From positions 1 through 64,000 of the forward strand of contig NZ_JAVBXS010000027.1 of NCBI RefSeq assembly GCF_030824435.1: a DNA stretch of 64,000 bases, in the 5' to 3' direction. Below, one piece after another: positions 54,426-62,596 of the stretch; within the stretch, counting starts at the first letter, position 1, and the number at the start of each line of letters is the position of its first letter. The stretch is from Rheinheimera sp. Lineage in GTDB: Bacteria; Pseudomonadota; Gammaproteobacteria; Enterobacterales; Alteromonadaceae. Under the pieces are notes generated by a model. It ran no database searches. It saw nothing but the letters and a program-made list of their open reading frames with translations, and was not told the DNA's origin. The position numbers and the translations under genes are program-made.

Positions 54426-55119
54426 CAAATGCGGCTCCACTTTTTAACAAAGACTCGGCAAACAAAAAATCATACATATCGTCAATATCAACAGCTCTTT
54501 GTTTCGGCACTTCAATGCTGGTGACTTTTCCGGCAAAAAGAGCATTCTTTTCAAGAATATAATTAACCCTGGCCGCATAAACTACAGTTGTGATATCAAA
54601 GGCAACAGGGGCATCCTGTCGTCTTTTTATCTGCTGCTGATCGTTGTTAAACAGGCAGACTTCATCATCCCCTTTGGGTTTTACCATATTAAAATAGGGG
54701 TTGCGGGCAGCAGGGGTCACACCAATACAAATATCTGCTGCTGTGGTTTTGAGTCGCGCTAAGGCAGCTGTCACATCCTGCACAGCTCTGAGCGGGCTGG
54801 TGGTGGGTAAGCTGACGAAGGTGTCAAACTGAATGCCGCTTTGTTGCACCTGCAAAATTGCATGTTGCCAGGCCAGCCATTCAGCTGCGGTGTCGCTGGC
54901 AAGCTCAGCTGGCCTTTTGATCACTAAAGCGCCGGCCTGTATTGCAGAGGCCGCTATATGGTCGCAGTCTGTTGACACGTATATAGCCGAAATTTCTGGA
55001 ATTTGTTGAGCTATTTCAATGGAATAATGCAACAGCGGTTTACCGCAGAGCGGTTTGATATTTTTTCCGGGCAGACCTTTGGAGCCGCCGCGGGCAAACA
55101 CAAAAGCGATAGTGCTCAT
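54418..55119 (-). CDS. legF: CMP-legionaminic acid synthetase-like cytidylyltransferase
   Basis: About 233 residues. The N-terminus carries the CMP-sugar synthetase motif FARGGSKGLPGKNIKPL, with SLPTTSPLRAVQD and PKQRAVDIDDMYD further on. The enzyme activates a nonulosonic acid with CTP to the CMP donor used by the transferase. The ATG at 55119 overlaps the ptmF stop (TGATG) with AAGGA upstream; a TTG one codon earlier is less likely. Legionaminate rather than neuraminate is inferred from the other genes of the operon. Confidence 0.88.
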   Translation of the reverse strand: MSTIAFVFARGGSKGLPGKNIKPLCGKPLLHYSIEIAQQIPEISAIYVSTDCDHIAASAIQAGALVIKRPAELASDTAAEWLAWQHAILQVQQSGIQFDTFVSLPTTSPLRAVQDVTAALARLKTTAADICIGVTPAARNPYFNMVKPKGDDEVCLFNNDQQQIKRRQDAPVAFDITTVVYAARVNYILEKNALFAGKVTSIEVPKQRAVDIDDMYDFLFAESLLKSGAAFDV

Positions 55120-56108
55120 CAATTTTCCTTAAACTGCGACTGCCGTTTGGCTTCGTCAATCACCCTGAGGGTCGAAACGGCATCGTCAATACTGGCCAAA
55201 AAAGCCGGTTGTTGTTGAGGGTTTTGCACCATCAGCTCAAATTGTTGCAGCATCTGCAGATACATCTGGTTTTTTGGGTAGTTTTCGTCACTGAATATCA
55301 GCTTTTGTTGTTTTGCCTGGTACAGAACAATGGTATTTTGCACCAGATCCCATTCCAGTCTTCCTTCGGTGCCACTGATCACACAACGGCGCTGTACAGT
55401 TTTTTGCAGGAAATCCAGGTGCAGGCAGATAGTGCCTGCTTCTGGCGCCGACAACAATAAATCAGCCTGATCTTCTACATCAATGTCCAGCAGGCCACTT
55501 TGTTGTAACTTGCTATGCAGCAACTTCAGTGGGCCAAACAAATAATACAGATAATCAAGTTCGTGACTGAGTTCCAGCAATACACCACCACCAAGCGCCG
55601 TCTGGCCAGAAACACTTTGCCGGTAGTCTTTGCCGGGCCGCCAGTCGGGCAGATACTGGGCTACGTGACAATTAACATGTAATACGGTGCCAATAAGTTG
55701 TTCTGCAAGTTGGGTTTTCAGCAGTGGTAACGCTGGTAAAAACCGCAGGCAATAGGCAACTGCCACTGGTATTTGTGGTGAAGCCTGGCAAAGTTTCTGC
55801 AGTTGCAGTCCCTGCGCCAGGGTGGCGGCCAGCGGTTTTTCGACTAAGACCGGAATATTGTGGGCAAGCAGGGCACTCAGATGTTGCTGATGGCTTGATG
55901 CCGGCGATGCGACAACAGCATAATCCAGTGGCAAAGCAGTCAGTTCTTCAAGACTTGCCGGATACTGAATGTCGTTAAGTCTGAGTGCCGGGGGGAGCTG
56001 ACCGGTCGCGCCCAACCAGTAAATCTGAGTTTTAGCATGCAATAACCGCAGATTGTCGATGTGGCGCCGACCTATACTGCCAGCGCCAATCACCGCAATA
56101 TGCTTCAT
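55119..56108 (-). CDS. ptmF: Gfo/Idh/MocA-type oxidoreductase PtmF-like
   Basis: A 329-residue NAD(P)-dependent sugar oxidoreductase with Rossmann motif AVIGAGSIGRRH, the EKPLA motif and a C-terminal substrate domain (GGGVLLELSHELDYLYYLFG). PtmF with PtmA is needed for the GDP-glucosamine branch of legionaminic acid synthesis in Campylobacter. It overlaps its neighbours on both sides (ATGA with ptmE). Confidence 0.85.
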   Translation of the reverse strand: MKHIAVIGAGSIGRRHIDNLRLLHAKTQIYWLGATGQLPPALRLNDIQYPASLEELTALPLDYAVVASPASSHQQHLSALLAHNIPVLVEKPLAATLAQGLQLQKLCQASPQIPVAVAYCLRFLPALPLLKTQLAEQLIGTVLHVNCHVAQYLPDWRPGKDYRQSVSGQTALGGGVLLELSHELDYLYYLFGPLKLLHSKLQQSGLLDIDVEDQADLLLSAPEAGTICLHLDFLQKTVQRRCVISGTEGRLEWDLVQNTIVLYQAKQQKLIFSDENYPKNQMYLQMLQQFELMVQNPQQQPAFLASIDDAVSTLRVIDEAKRQSQFKEN

Positions 56109-57166
56109 ACCGGCAGCCTTAAATTGTGTACATCAATTTGTGCCCTTTGGTAATCATCAATCCGGCCTATATCCAGCCAATATTCGTGAATAGGGAACAT
56201 CGACACTTTTTTGGCAAGGTCAATATTCTGCTCCAGCAAAGTCGGCATATCGATACGCTGATTGGGTTTCACCTGAGCACGGACATCCTGATTAATCACA
56301 TAAATACCGGCGTTTACAAAAAGCCGTTGTATCGGTTTTTCCACCATACTCAGCACCCGCTCGCCGTCGCCATTGATAACACCAAATGGGATCTGATATT
56401 CATAATCCCGCACACACATAGTGGCGTCAGAGCGGCTTTTGTTGTGAAATTCAAGCAGTTGCTCAAAATCGACCGTGGTTAATAAATCACCGTTCATTAA
56501 TAACACCGGTAATTTAGGGGCATCAGCTGGTAATAAACCCAGTGCGCCAGCTGTGCCAAGCGGTAAGTCTTCGTAGATATATTTGATGCTGACGTTCCAT
56601 TTGGAACCATCACCAAAATATTGCTGGATTTGCTCCGGCATATAATGCAACGAGATATAAAAGTTATGAAAACCAGAGCGGATAAAACTGAGTAACACCA
56701 GTTCCAGTATGGGTTTTTCGCCCACTCTTAACATAGGTTTAGGGCAATCATTGGTCAGCGGTTTTAAGCGGGTACCAAAACCACCAGCCATCAGAAACAC
56801 CGGGTTGTCGTGGCGGAATTCAGGGGCATTGCGCTGCAGAATTTCCAGATCAACCACTTTGCCATCATCCAGTAATGGAATAGATAACAATCCCTTATCA
56901 TTCATCAGCTTAATCAGCTCACGCCTGGGGGCGCCAACAGCAGCTGTAATAGGGTGGTTGTTCATCACCGCACTCACCGGGCTGTCGAGCGAAAAGTTTT
57001 TCAGCAGACCACGGCGAATATCACCGTCTGTGACAACCCCAAGCAGCTGATGTTCAGCAGAAACCACCAAGGCTATACGCAAGGATGCCTGTTCAATAAT
57101 TTTCAGGGCATCACGGATAGAGCTGTCAGGGGCGATAAGGACTTGTTTCCACTTTTGTTCCATCAT
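56105..57166 (-). CDS. ptmE: sugar-1-phosphate guanylyltransferase PtmE-like with CBS pair
   Basis: A 353-residue protein with an N-terminal CBS pair (about 1-120: ISIRDALKIIEQASLRIALVV-type, GVVTDGDIRRGLL) and a nucleotidyltransferase domain with FLMAGGFGTRLKPLTNDCPKP and MNGDLLTTVDF. The combination is characteristic of PtmE, which makes GDP-glucosamine in the legionaminic pathway of Campylobacter. The CBS pair may sense nucleotides. The nucleotide GTP is inferred from the family, not visible. Confidence 0.87.
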   Translation of the reverse strand: MMEQKWKQVLIAPDSSIRDALKIIEQASLRIALVVSAEHQLLGVVTDGDIRRGLLKNFSLDSPVSAVMNNHPITAAVGAPRRELIKLMNDKGLLSIPLLDDGKVVDLEILQRNAPEFRHDNPVFLMAGGFGTRLKPLTNDCPKPMLRVGEKPILELVLLSFIRSGFHNFYISLHYMPEQIQQYFGDGSKWNVSIKYIYEDLPLGTAGALGLLPADAPKLPVLLMNGDLLTTVDFEQLLEFHNKSRSDATMCVRDYEYQIPFGVINGDGERVLSMVEKPIQRLFVNAGIYVINQDVRAQVKPNQRIDMPTLLEQNIDLAKKVSMFPIHEYWLDIGRIDDYQRAQIDVHNLRLPV

Positions 57167-57173
57167 GATGACC

Positions 57174-57824
57174 TCACATAACGATAAAGTGCCGTGCCGG
57201 ATAAATTTTTTGATTGTCTAGCAAATCACATACCACAGTGGCGCCCGCAGCCACCAATGCCGCTTTGCCAATAGCCAGATTCTGAATAACAGTAGCGCCG
57301 GCACCGATAAAAGCCTGCTCTTTGCAATGTACATTGCCGCAAAGTACAGCTCCTGGCGCTATCATCACATGAGCGTCCAGCCGGCAATCGTGTTCTACCA
57401 CTGCGGCAGTGTTGAGGATGCAGTTGTGCGCAACCACCACACCGGAATTGACAATACAGCCATCGAGAATTTGCACCCCTTCGCCAAGCTGGCAGTGGCT
57501 TGAAACCAGTGCTTTTTCTGAAATAACGCTGGCAAACCGGTAACCCTGCTGTTTAAATTTTTCAAAAATCTGCATACGGCGATGTTCGCCCGGCAAACGA
57601 CCCACCGCATTGATCAACAACACTTGTTCTGGTGGAAATTTGTTGATCTCTGCGTCGTCGTGATACTGCGGTATGGCAGAAAATGGCGCTGGCAAGCTGG
57701 CAGTTTCTGCGCAAAAAATTGCCGCAGGCAGCTGTGCCTGGCGCGCCAGTATATCCAGCAGCACTCTGGCATGGCCGCCGGCGCCAATCATCACCAGCGC
57801 TTTAGTCTTCAATAAGTTCGTCAT
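57174..57824 (-). CDS. legH: sugar N/O-acyltransferase, NeuD/PglD/LegH type
   Basis: About 216 residues from the ATG at 57824, with AGGGA eight bases upstream; the longer frame starting at 57887 would overlap legI by 86 bases. An N-terminal Rossmann-like part (ALVMIGAGGHARVLLDIL) is followed by a left-handed beta helix of hexapeptide repeats (VEHDCRLDAHVMIAPGAVLCGNV). PglD-type enzymes acetylate the 4-amino group of UDP- or GDP-linked sugars. In this pathway it would acetylate the LegC product; an O-acetylase (NeuD) role is the alternative. Confidence 0.8.
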   Translation of the reverse strand: MTNLLKTKALVMIGAGGHARVLLDILARQAQLPAAIFCAETASLPAPFSAIPQYHDDAEINKFPPEQVLLINAVGRLPGEHRRMQIFEKFKQQGYRFASVISEKALVSSHCQLGEGVQILDGCIVNSGVVVAHNCILNTAAVVEHDCRLDAHVMIAPGAVLCGNVHCKEQAFIGAGATVIQNLAIGKAALVAAGATVVCDLLDNQKIYPARHFIVM

Positions 57825-58881
57825 GCTGATAATCCCTGCTGATGGTGCGGCCAAGCAACTGCCAATAATCGAACGGGCTTTTGCCATCCCCGGGTCTTTT
57901 GCAAACTAAATCCTGGGCGCTGAACTGTGCGCCGGCACTTAATGGCCGTGCTGCAACCAGAGATTTGCGGATAAGCTGGCGGTTTTTTAATTCAGAAGGT
58001 GCCGGTTCTTTGCGGCCATGGCCCAGTACCAGTTCGACCTGGCGAATGTTGTCCACCATGGCTTTGAGTTCATCCGGCTCCAGGGATGCCTGATGGTCTG
58101 GCCCCGGCAGGTTTTTATCAAGGGTAAAATGTTTTTCAATCACAGTGGCATCGCGGGCTACCGCAGCAACAGGCACTAAAATGCCCTGACTGTGATCCGA
58201 ATAACCCACAGCCAGGCCAAATTCTTGCCGTAAATTGTCCATCGCTTTTAAATTGATGTCGGCAAAAGGGGCGGGGTATTCAGTGGTGCAATGTAATAAA
58301 GTTACTTTGTTTTTCAGCTGCTGCTGACCCGCTTCGGATGCAAAGGCTTTGCTAAAATCGGCACGGCCTTGTGGCATTACAGTGTCTGATGTTGTCATGC
58401 CAAAAGCCAATACGCCCAAAGCCTCACGGACTTCGTCTAAGGTACTGACACCCGTTGATAAAATAATATCGGCGCCGGTACGGGCATACTGCAGCAACAG
58501 TGGCGCATTGGTAATTTCACCGGATGGAATTTTCATGATTTTTAGTTGTAATCCGGCTAAAAACTGCAGGCTGTCGTTGTCAAAGGCCGTTGACATAAAA
58601 CGGATACCAAGTTCGTCACACCTTTGCATCAGTGTCAAATGATCAGCATGGCTTAGTTGCAGCTGCTTTAGCATTTCCAGCTGATTGCCATTATTTTGTG
58701 TGTTTTCTGCCTGATATTCCGCTTTTTTGGCTCTGTTCGTGACCAGTTGTTCGGCATTGAAAGTTTGAAACTTCACCACATCGGCGCCTGCTGCACTGGC
58801 CGCTTCGACCAGCTGCAAGGCCATGTTCAGACAGCCATTATGGTTAACGCCGGCTTCGGCAATGATCAGGGTTTTGCTCAT
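57802..58881 (-). CDS. legI: legionaminic acid synthase (NeuB family)
   Basis: About 359 residues. The start at 58881 is chosen because homologues begin SKTLIIAEAGVNHNG; another ATG lies six bases earlier. The NeuB TIM-barrel domain has ADVVKFQTFNAEQLV and MKIPSGEITN; a C-terminal SAF (antifreeze-like) domain contains SLVAARPLSAGAQFS. It condenses a 2,4-diamino sugar with phosphoenolpyruvate. The N-terminal sequence is closer to LegI than to PseI as I recall them. Confidence 0.9.
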   Translation of the reverse strand: MSKTLIIAEAGVNHNGCLNMALQLVEAASAAGADVVKFQTFNAEQLVTNRAKKAEYQAENTQNNGNQLEMLKQLQLSHADHLTLMQRCDELGIRFMSTAFDNDSLQFLAGLQLKIMKIPSGEITNAPLLLQYARTGADIILSTGVSTLDEVREALGVLAFGMTTSDTVMPQGRADFSKAFASEAGQQQLKNKVTLLHCTTEYPAPFADINLKAMDNLRQEFGLAVGYSDHSQGILVPVAAVARDATVIEKHFTLDKNLPGPDHQASLEPDELKAMVDNIRQVELVLGHGRKEPAPSELKNRQLIRKSLVAARPLSAGAQFSAQDLVCKRPGDGKSPFDYWQLLGRTISRDYQHDELIED

Positions 58882-58895
58882 CAGCATCTGCGCTC

Positions 58896-60035
58896 TTAGT
58901 TAAGGTCAAAAAACTTTTTTTGCGCAGTCAGTGGTAATACCGCCAATAACCGGGCGACCGTCTGGCTGGTCTGTCCTGCGTCATAAGGGTTATCGGCGGT
59001 TTGTAGCCGATCTTTAGTCGCAATTGCCTGTTGTATTGCAGTGCGGATGGCCACAGGTTCGGGTGGGCAATGAATAATATGTTTTGAGCACTCGCGGCCT
59101 TGCTGGCGTATACCAACATTCACCACAGGTACGGCCAGAGAAGGTATTTCAATAATGCCGCTGGAGGAGTTGCCAATCACCAGCGCGGCATGGGACACCA
59201 CATCCAGATAATGATGGCCCAAAGAGGCGATAGTTTTCACTCTGCTGTTGTTGGCTTGCCATTGCTGTAACGCGCTGATAATCACCTTGCCGCCGTTGTC
59301 GGCATTGGGGTAACTCGCCACCACATGGTATTGCTGCTGGCTGTCAAGTGCGCTGATCAAGGCGTCAATACTCTCTGCTGGCGGCTCATCACCAGCCGTG
59401 ACCGGGTGGTAGGTTAAAAAGATAAATTCAGCTGCAGGGTCCAGACCCAAAAAAGCTAAGGTTTCAGGCCTGCTGTTCCGCGTTTTGCCCCTGATGTTAT
59501 CCAGACCAATAGCGCCGACATGAAAAACCCGTGCTGGCTCTTCCCCCAGCTGTATCACTCTTTGTCTGTGTTGTGGGCAGGAGGTGGCGTGATAAGTGCT
59601 CATTTTGCTGATGGCATGACGAATGGCGTCATCATAAGCACCCTGGGTAATTTCCCCGCCATGCAGATGCAGAATGGGAATTTGCATAATAAGTGCAGCT
59701 TGCGCCATACCTAAGGCTTCGTATCTGTCACCGAGCAGCACCAGCATGTCAGGTTTCAGGCGTTCCAGCGCGTCGGCATAACCAATAATGCCAAGCCCCA
59801 GACTTTTTAAAGTACCTACCGGGCTGTCCGACGATAATAAAGTTTCAATACGGGCGGCAATGGCAAAACCATCTTGTTCAATAGTCTGCACTGTATAACC
59901 ATAATCAGGTGACAGGTGCATGGCGGATACAATCAGTTGCAGTTCAAGTTCGGTACTTGCCTGTATTTCAGTCAGCAGCGGATACAACAAACCATATTCA
60001 GAACGGGCGCCGGTAAAAACAGCAATTTTTCTCAT
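58896..60035 (-). CDS. legG: hydrolysing UDP/GDP-sugar 2-epimerase LegG-like
   Basis: A 379-residue enzyme of the NeuC/LegG family: FTGARSEYGLLYPLL at the start, LGDRYEALGMAQAAL and LHLHGGEITQGAYDDAIRHAISKM in the middle, and GNSSSGIIEIPSL near the end. It removes the nucleotide and inverts C2 to yield the free diamino-mannose-type sugar used by LegI. Presence of this hydrolysing epimerase instead of a PseG-type hydrolase argues for legionaminic over pseudaminic acid. Confidence 0.9.
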   Translation of the reverse strand: MRKIAVFTGARSEYGLLYPLLTEIQASTELELQLIVSAMHLSPDYGYTVQTIEQDGFAIAARIETLLSSDSPVGTLKSLGLGIIGYADALERLKPDMLVLLGDRYEALGMAQAALIMQIPILHLHGGEITQGAYDDAIRHAISKMSTYHATSCPQHRQRVIQLGEEPARVFHVGAIGLDNIRGKTRNSRPETLAFLGLDPAAEFIFLTYHPVTAGDEPPAESIDALISALDSQQQYHVVASYPNADNGGKVIISALQQWQANNSRVKTIASLGHHYLDVVSHAALVIGNSSSGIIEIPSLAVPVVNVGIRQQGRECSKHIIHCPPEPVAIRTAIQQAIATKDRLQTADNPYDAGQTSQTVARLLAVLPLTAQKKFFDLN

Positions 60036-61192
60036 GCCGGCACCTCAGGTGTGACTGAACTTGGCAGATTCACCAGTCGTTTAGCCAGCCATTCGCTGTG
60101 GCCAAGGTTTCCTCTCGGGCAATCTTTAAACATCGGCAAATGATGCATCAGTTCCCAGACGGGCCTGGTCATAATGCCGCTGTCATTGCTTTGTTTTAGC
60201 AACAGTTGTTGTTGCTGTTCATCAGCACAAATTACAGCGTTTAACCAATAATTCGAGCTGGCATATTCAGGTTCACAAACAAACTGGTAATCGCTGCCCT
60301 GCAAAAATGCCTGATATTGCGCCGCCAAAGCTCTTTTATTGGCGAGATAAGCCGGTAATTTTTCCAGTTGTGCACAACCCAAAGCGGCATTTAAATTTGG
60401 CATTCTGAAGTTAAACGCCACTTCGTCATGAAAAAACCGATAAGGGTGCGCCACCTTGGCAGTGGTCGTGACATGTTTGCAATGGGCCCCATCTGCGCTG
60501 TTCTGGCAAAGCACCATACCACCACCACCTGTGGTGATGATTTTATTGCCGTTAAAACTTAAAGCGCCAAACCGGCCAAAGGTACCAGTGTGCCTGCCCC
60601 GGTAAAACGAGCCCAGACTTTCAGCAGCGTCCTCTACCAGCGGTAATTGCCATTCACTACAAATAGCAACAATTTCATCAAGTTGCACCGGATGACCAAA
60701 GGTATGCATAGGCACAACAGCGCCAATACGTTGACCTGTGTTTAACAGCACAGTGTCCCCTTTGGTATTTTTGCCACACTGGCTTGTTAAAAACAGTTGT
60801 AGTGCATCCGGACATAAACCCAGGCTGATGGGTGACACATCAACAAAAGCCGCTGTGGCGCCCAAAAAATGCAGGGCATTACAGGTGGCGACAAAGGTTA
60901 AAGCCTGGGTAATGACAATATCATTGCGGCCAACACCGGCCAGATGTAAAGCAGCCTGCAAGGCAGCAGTGCCATTTACAGTGGCAACGGCTCGGCTGCT
61001 TTGGCAATAGCTGGCCATATCTTTTTCAAACTGATCCACAAAAGGGCCAACACTGGACACAAAGGTGCTGTCGATACAGTCCATCAGTCTGGCTTTTTCT
61101 GTCACATCAAACTGTGGTGCATGTAGCGGAATGGGCCCTTTGTTCTGATAGATGTCGCGGATAAAGCTCAGCAGCGCCTTGGTGCTTGTCAT
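60032..61192 (-). CDS. legC: PLP-dependent aminotransferase LegC-like
   Basis: A 386-residue DegT/DnrJ/EryC1 aminotransferase. The PLP lysine is in SFNGNKIITTGGGG; other landmarks are VATVNGTAALQAALH, VEDAAESLGS and MPNLNAALGCAQLEKL. It places the 4-amino group on the 4-keto sugar made by LegB. It overlaps legB (TAATG) and legG (ATGA). Confidence 0.9.
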   Translation of the reverse strand: MTSTKALLSFIRDIYQNKGPIPLHAPQFDVTEKARLMDCIDSTFVSSVGPFVDQFEKDMASYCQSSRAVATVNGTAALQAALHLAGVGRNDIVITQALTFVATCNALHFLGATAAFVDVSPISLGLCPDALQLFLTSQCGKNTKGDTVLLNTGQRIGAVVPMHTFGHPVQLDEIVAICSEWQLPLVEDAAESLGSFYRGRHTGTFGRFGALSFNGNKIITTGGGGMVLCQNSADGAHCKHVTTTAKVAHPYRFFHDEVAFNFRMPNLNAALGCAQLEKLPAYLANKRALAAQYQAFLQGSDYQFVCEPEYASSNYWLNAVICADEQQQQLLLKQSNDSGIMTRPVWELMHHLPMFKDCPRGNLGHSEWLAKRLVNLPSSVTPEVPA

Positions 61193-62379
61193 TACATTTT
61201 TCCATCCAGATATTTGCCCGTTTCCATATGGTCAAAACCCGGTAAAGTGGCCATAAAGAGTTTAACTATATCGGCCTTATGCCAGACAGCTTGAGCCTTT
61301 ATCTGTTGAATTTGTTCAGAAAACTGTGCCAGCTTTTGCTGATGATCTTGTAGTTGCTGATGTAACACACCAATTTGCTGATAACTTTGAAAATCAGGCT
61401 GGTCTTGCTGTTCATAAAATTCTTCAGCTTCTTTTTCGCCTGTAGTGTCAGATGTACTAAAAACACAAGGCCAGAGCCCTTGCTCTGGCAGTGTTGCCAT
61501 CAGTGTTCTGGCTTCTTGTTCGGTGCTGCAAAGTTTGGGGTTATATCCATGGTTTTTCAGAAATTTTTCTGCAATGTCTGTCATGCTGATCAGCTGACTT
61601 TCATTCAGTTTCGGAAAATACACATCACGGTTCTGGCCAAAACAACAGGACATAATACAAAGCACAGCGGCTTCATGATCGGTAATAAAATAACGTCTGA
61701 TATCGCTTGGCGCGGCCAGAGGCTGGCGTTTATGCAGTCTTTGCCTGAAGCCGTGTAATAAAGAGCCGTCCGAAAAAGCCACATTGGCAAAACGGGCGCT
61801 GGAGATATTTATTTTGTCGCTGTAGCTTAACAGCACCAGTTCCATAATACGTTTGGACGCTCCCATCATATTGACCGGATTAGACGCTTTGTCGGTGGAG
61901 ACACAAAAGTATTTTTTGACGCCGGACTGAATCGATTGCCTGATGGTTTTTTCGGTATTGAGGATATTGACGTCAATCATACGCATCAGGGTAAAAACAT
62001 CTTTTTCACTGCGGACATGTTTCAGCGCTGACAGATTCAGCACATAGTCGTATTTGCCATCGCTGCTGATAAACCTGTCATAAGCCACAGAGCCAATATC
62101 CAGCGCTAAGGCCTGAAAATTGGCAGGAAAGTGTTGATAACAACTGCGCAGGTCGCGTACCAGCTCCACCAGATTATTTTCGCTGATATCGACCAGGTGC
62201 AATTTAGCCGGTGCATAACGCATCAGAAGGCGGGTGACAGCCTGACCAATAGAGCCGGCAGCGCCTAACACCAGGCAAGACGAGTGACCAAGCAAGCTGG
62301 TTAATCTCTGGTGATGAGCGTGCAGATCATCATCCAACATCTCAGATGAGCGGCCTAAATACTGTAAGATATTTTCCAT
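61192..62379 (-). CDS. legB: nucleotide-sugar 4,6-dehydratase (LegB role, FlaA1/CapD type)
   Basis: A 395-residue enzyme with an N-terminal leader helix and the Rossmann motif LGAAGSIG, then NLSALKHVRSEKD, VSTDKASNPVNMMGASKR and YFITDHEAA. The usual YxxxK is MxxxK here, as in FlaA1/WbpM-type UDP-GlcNAc dehydratases. The last 80 residues form an extra acidic, Gln-rich helical tail. It is the first gene of the operon, so it should provide the 4-keto sugar for LegC. Whether it uses a UDP- or GDP-linked substrate is unclear. Confidence 0.85.
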   Translation of the reverse strand: MENILQYLGRSSEMLDDDLHAHHQRLTSLLGHSSCLVLGAAGSIGQAVTRLLMRYAPAKLHLVDISENNLVELVRDLRSCYQHFPANFQALALDIGSVAYDRFISSDGKYDYVLNLSALKHVRSEKDVFTLMRMIDVNILNTEKTIRQSIQSGVKKYFCVSTDKASNPVNMMGASKRIMELVLLSYSDKINISSARFANVAFSDGSLLHGFRQRLHKRQPLAAPSDIRRYFITDHEAAVLCIMSCCFGQNRDVYFPKLNESQLISMTDIAEKFLKNHGYNPKLCSTEQEARTLMATLPEQGLWPCVFSTSDTTGEKEAEEFYEQQDQPDFQSYQQIGVLHQQLQDHQQKLAQFSEQIQQIKAQAVWHKADIVKLFMATLPGFDHMETGKYLDGKM

Positions 62380-62461
62380 TTTGCGCGGGCTTTAGGTTAT
62401 TTGATTTTAAATCAGTCTATTAGAAAACTTATAAGGCTACAAACCTAAGCGCTGAAATAGC

Positions 62462-62584
62462 ATTGAGGCCATAGCAAATCCGGTTTTTCCTGGTGCTGTT
62501 GTCGTTGTAATTTGCTGCAGTCCGCAGGCTTTGGAAGATCAGGCGGAAGCGGCTTATACTGAATATCAGGCATCACTGAAATAA
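62462..62584 (+). pseudogene. decayed or non-ATG small lipoprotein-like ORF
   Basis: An open frame of about 40 codons has coding-like usage in its second half and reads VVVVICCSPQALEDQAEAA, then YTEYQASLK and TAA. Hydrophobic stretch plus Cys looks like the end of a lipoprotein signal followed by a polar helix. No ATG, GTG or good site is in frame (only ATT or TTG), and an in-frame TGA lies just upstream at 62453. A hydrophobic stretch in the next frame (LVLLSL) hints at a frameshift. The stop lies directly before the AAGGAG of the next gene. Confidence 0.4.
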
Positions 62585-62596
62585 AGGAGCTGGGCT

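Noticed and set aside
62531-62560. Sigma-70-like TTGGAA-N18-TATACT before the third flagellin gene
   Set aside because: Plausible but weak (18-base spacing, poor -35) and inside the coding-like small ORF; not strong enough to list as a promoter.
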